DNA from: Methanobacteriota archaeon
GTDB lineage: Archaea; Halobacteriota; Methanosarcinia; Methanosarcinales; Methanoperedenaceae
Direction: 5' to 3'
NCBI GenBank assembly: GCA_018900975.1
Contig: JAHIFK010000130.1
Location: forward strand, 1 to 12,884
DNA: 12,884 nt
The translations under genes were made by a program, and so were the position numbers. This document shows positions 12,556 to 12,884 of this stretch, in pieces. Position 1 is the first letter of the stretch, and the number at the start of each line of letters is the position of its first letter. Below the pieces are notes generated by a model that was not told the origin of the DNA, made no database searches, and worked only from the letters and a program-made list of their open reading frames with translations.

Positions 12556-12884
12556 TCAAGTTCTTAAATAATCGTAAATTGGTATTTTAACAAAATCCTC
12601 CTGAAAAGCTGAGATAAGTTGTTCTTTCAAATCCCCCTTATTGTTCCAATTTCTTACATTGGTCATCGGTTAGCGCGACAAGTAAGCTATATCATGAATT
12701 GCCTTGTGCTACCCCTTCCAAATCGTGTAGTTGCAAATGGCACATTTAGATTCGTAACAACTACAGAAGTATTTGTTTTTTCAAGAAAGACATCCAATGG
12801 TAATACACTAGACTTTCCTTCTCCTGGCGTTGTCTTTCAGAATAAAGGAGAACATGATTATGAAAGACAAACTGGAAGTCTTTA
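12556..12884. other. Unresolved segment to the right edge
   Basis: No gene can be assigned. On the minus strand a frame ends IPIYDYLRT with its stop at 12563-12565, about 10 nt from the break in the secreted-protein gene, and reads back at least to an ATG near 12662 (NKGDLKEQLISAFQEDF). On the plus strand a frame stays open from 12694 to the edge. Both may be fragments. A minus-strand coding end so close to a gene break is what an inserted transposase gene would give, but no catalytic motif is visible. Confidence 0.3.
12860..12884 (+). CDS. Possible start of a gene cut by the right edge
   Basis: AAAGGAG (12844-12850) sits 9 nt before ATG 12860, which opens MKDKLEVF before the window ends. 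The ribosome binding site is as good as that of cooS. Too little is visible to name a product. Confidence 0.35.

Noticed and set aside
1..12884. CRISPR array
   Set aside because: No set of regularly spaced identical repeats was seen; the repeats present are two-copy, tandem or palindromic.

Overview
The window looks archaeal, most likely from a methane-cycling euryarchaeon of the Methanosarcinales type (methanogen or 'Ca. Methanoperedens'-like ANME). The reasons are an archaeal-type Elp3, a monofunctional Ni-CO dehydrogenase (CooS), several PAS-rich histidine kinases, AT-rich TATA boxes about 26 nt upstream of start codons (including two probable leaderless genes), GGAGG-type ribosome binding sites elsewhere, and a short secreted protein of the type seen in these archaea. 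The taxonomic call is inference; no rRNA or ribosomal marker is present.

Region 1 (1-2374) is an accessory, defence-like region. It begins with the N-terminus of a type I restriction-modification methyltransferase (HsdM, minus strand, cut by the window edge). A decayed 3' gene fragment follows. Then comes a two-gene module on the plus strand: a double winged-helix regulator (520-1449) and an overlapping nucleotidyltransferase-fold protein (1437-2153). This is the layout of an AbiE/MNT-like toxin-antitoxin pair. Its TATA box lies between the arms of a perfect 16-bp inverted repeat, which predicts autorepression. Diverged direct repeats (304-365 and 2203-2259) flank the module, and a hairpin made of 9-bp units with two units in swapped order closes the region (2259-2328).

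Region 2 (2375-3979, minus) is elp3, the tRNA wobble-uridine modification enzyme, a core gene.

Region 3 (4016-9746, all minus) is a block of four signal-transduction genes. In transcription order they are a wHTH-PAS-GAF-PAS protein without a kinase domain (9746-8286), a stand-alone receiver (8280-7894), a membrane PAS histidine kinase overlapping it (7928-6471), and, after a gap with its own promoter, a receiver-PAS-PAS-PAS-histidine kinase (6268-4016). One PAS domain in each kinase carries a C-x(10)-C-x2-C motif. The equivalent loop of the wHTH-PAS protein is instead filled by a 15-bp tandem repeat.

Region 4 (9747-12109) is a 302-bp divergent intergenic region with dyad and repeated motifs (GGTTACCAT twice), followed by cooS on the plus strand. 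The divergent layout suggests that the wHTH-PAS/receiver/kinase proteins sense a redox or gas signal and control cooS; this is not proven. No cooC or cooF is visible next to cooS.

Region 5 (12110-12884) holds a strong hairpin, a tRNA T-arm-like remnant, a secreted protein that ends abruptly (12289-12555), and about 330 bp of unresolved sequence. That last stretch resembles an inserted or rearranged segment, and a possible new gene start lies at 12860.
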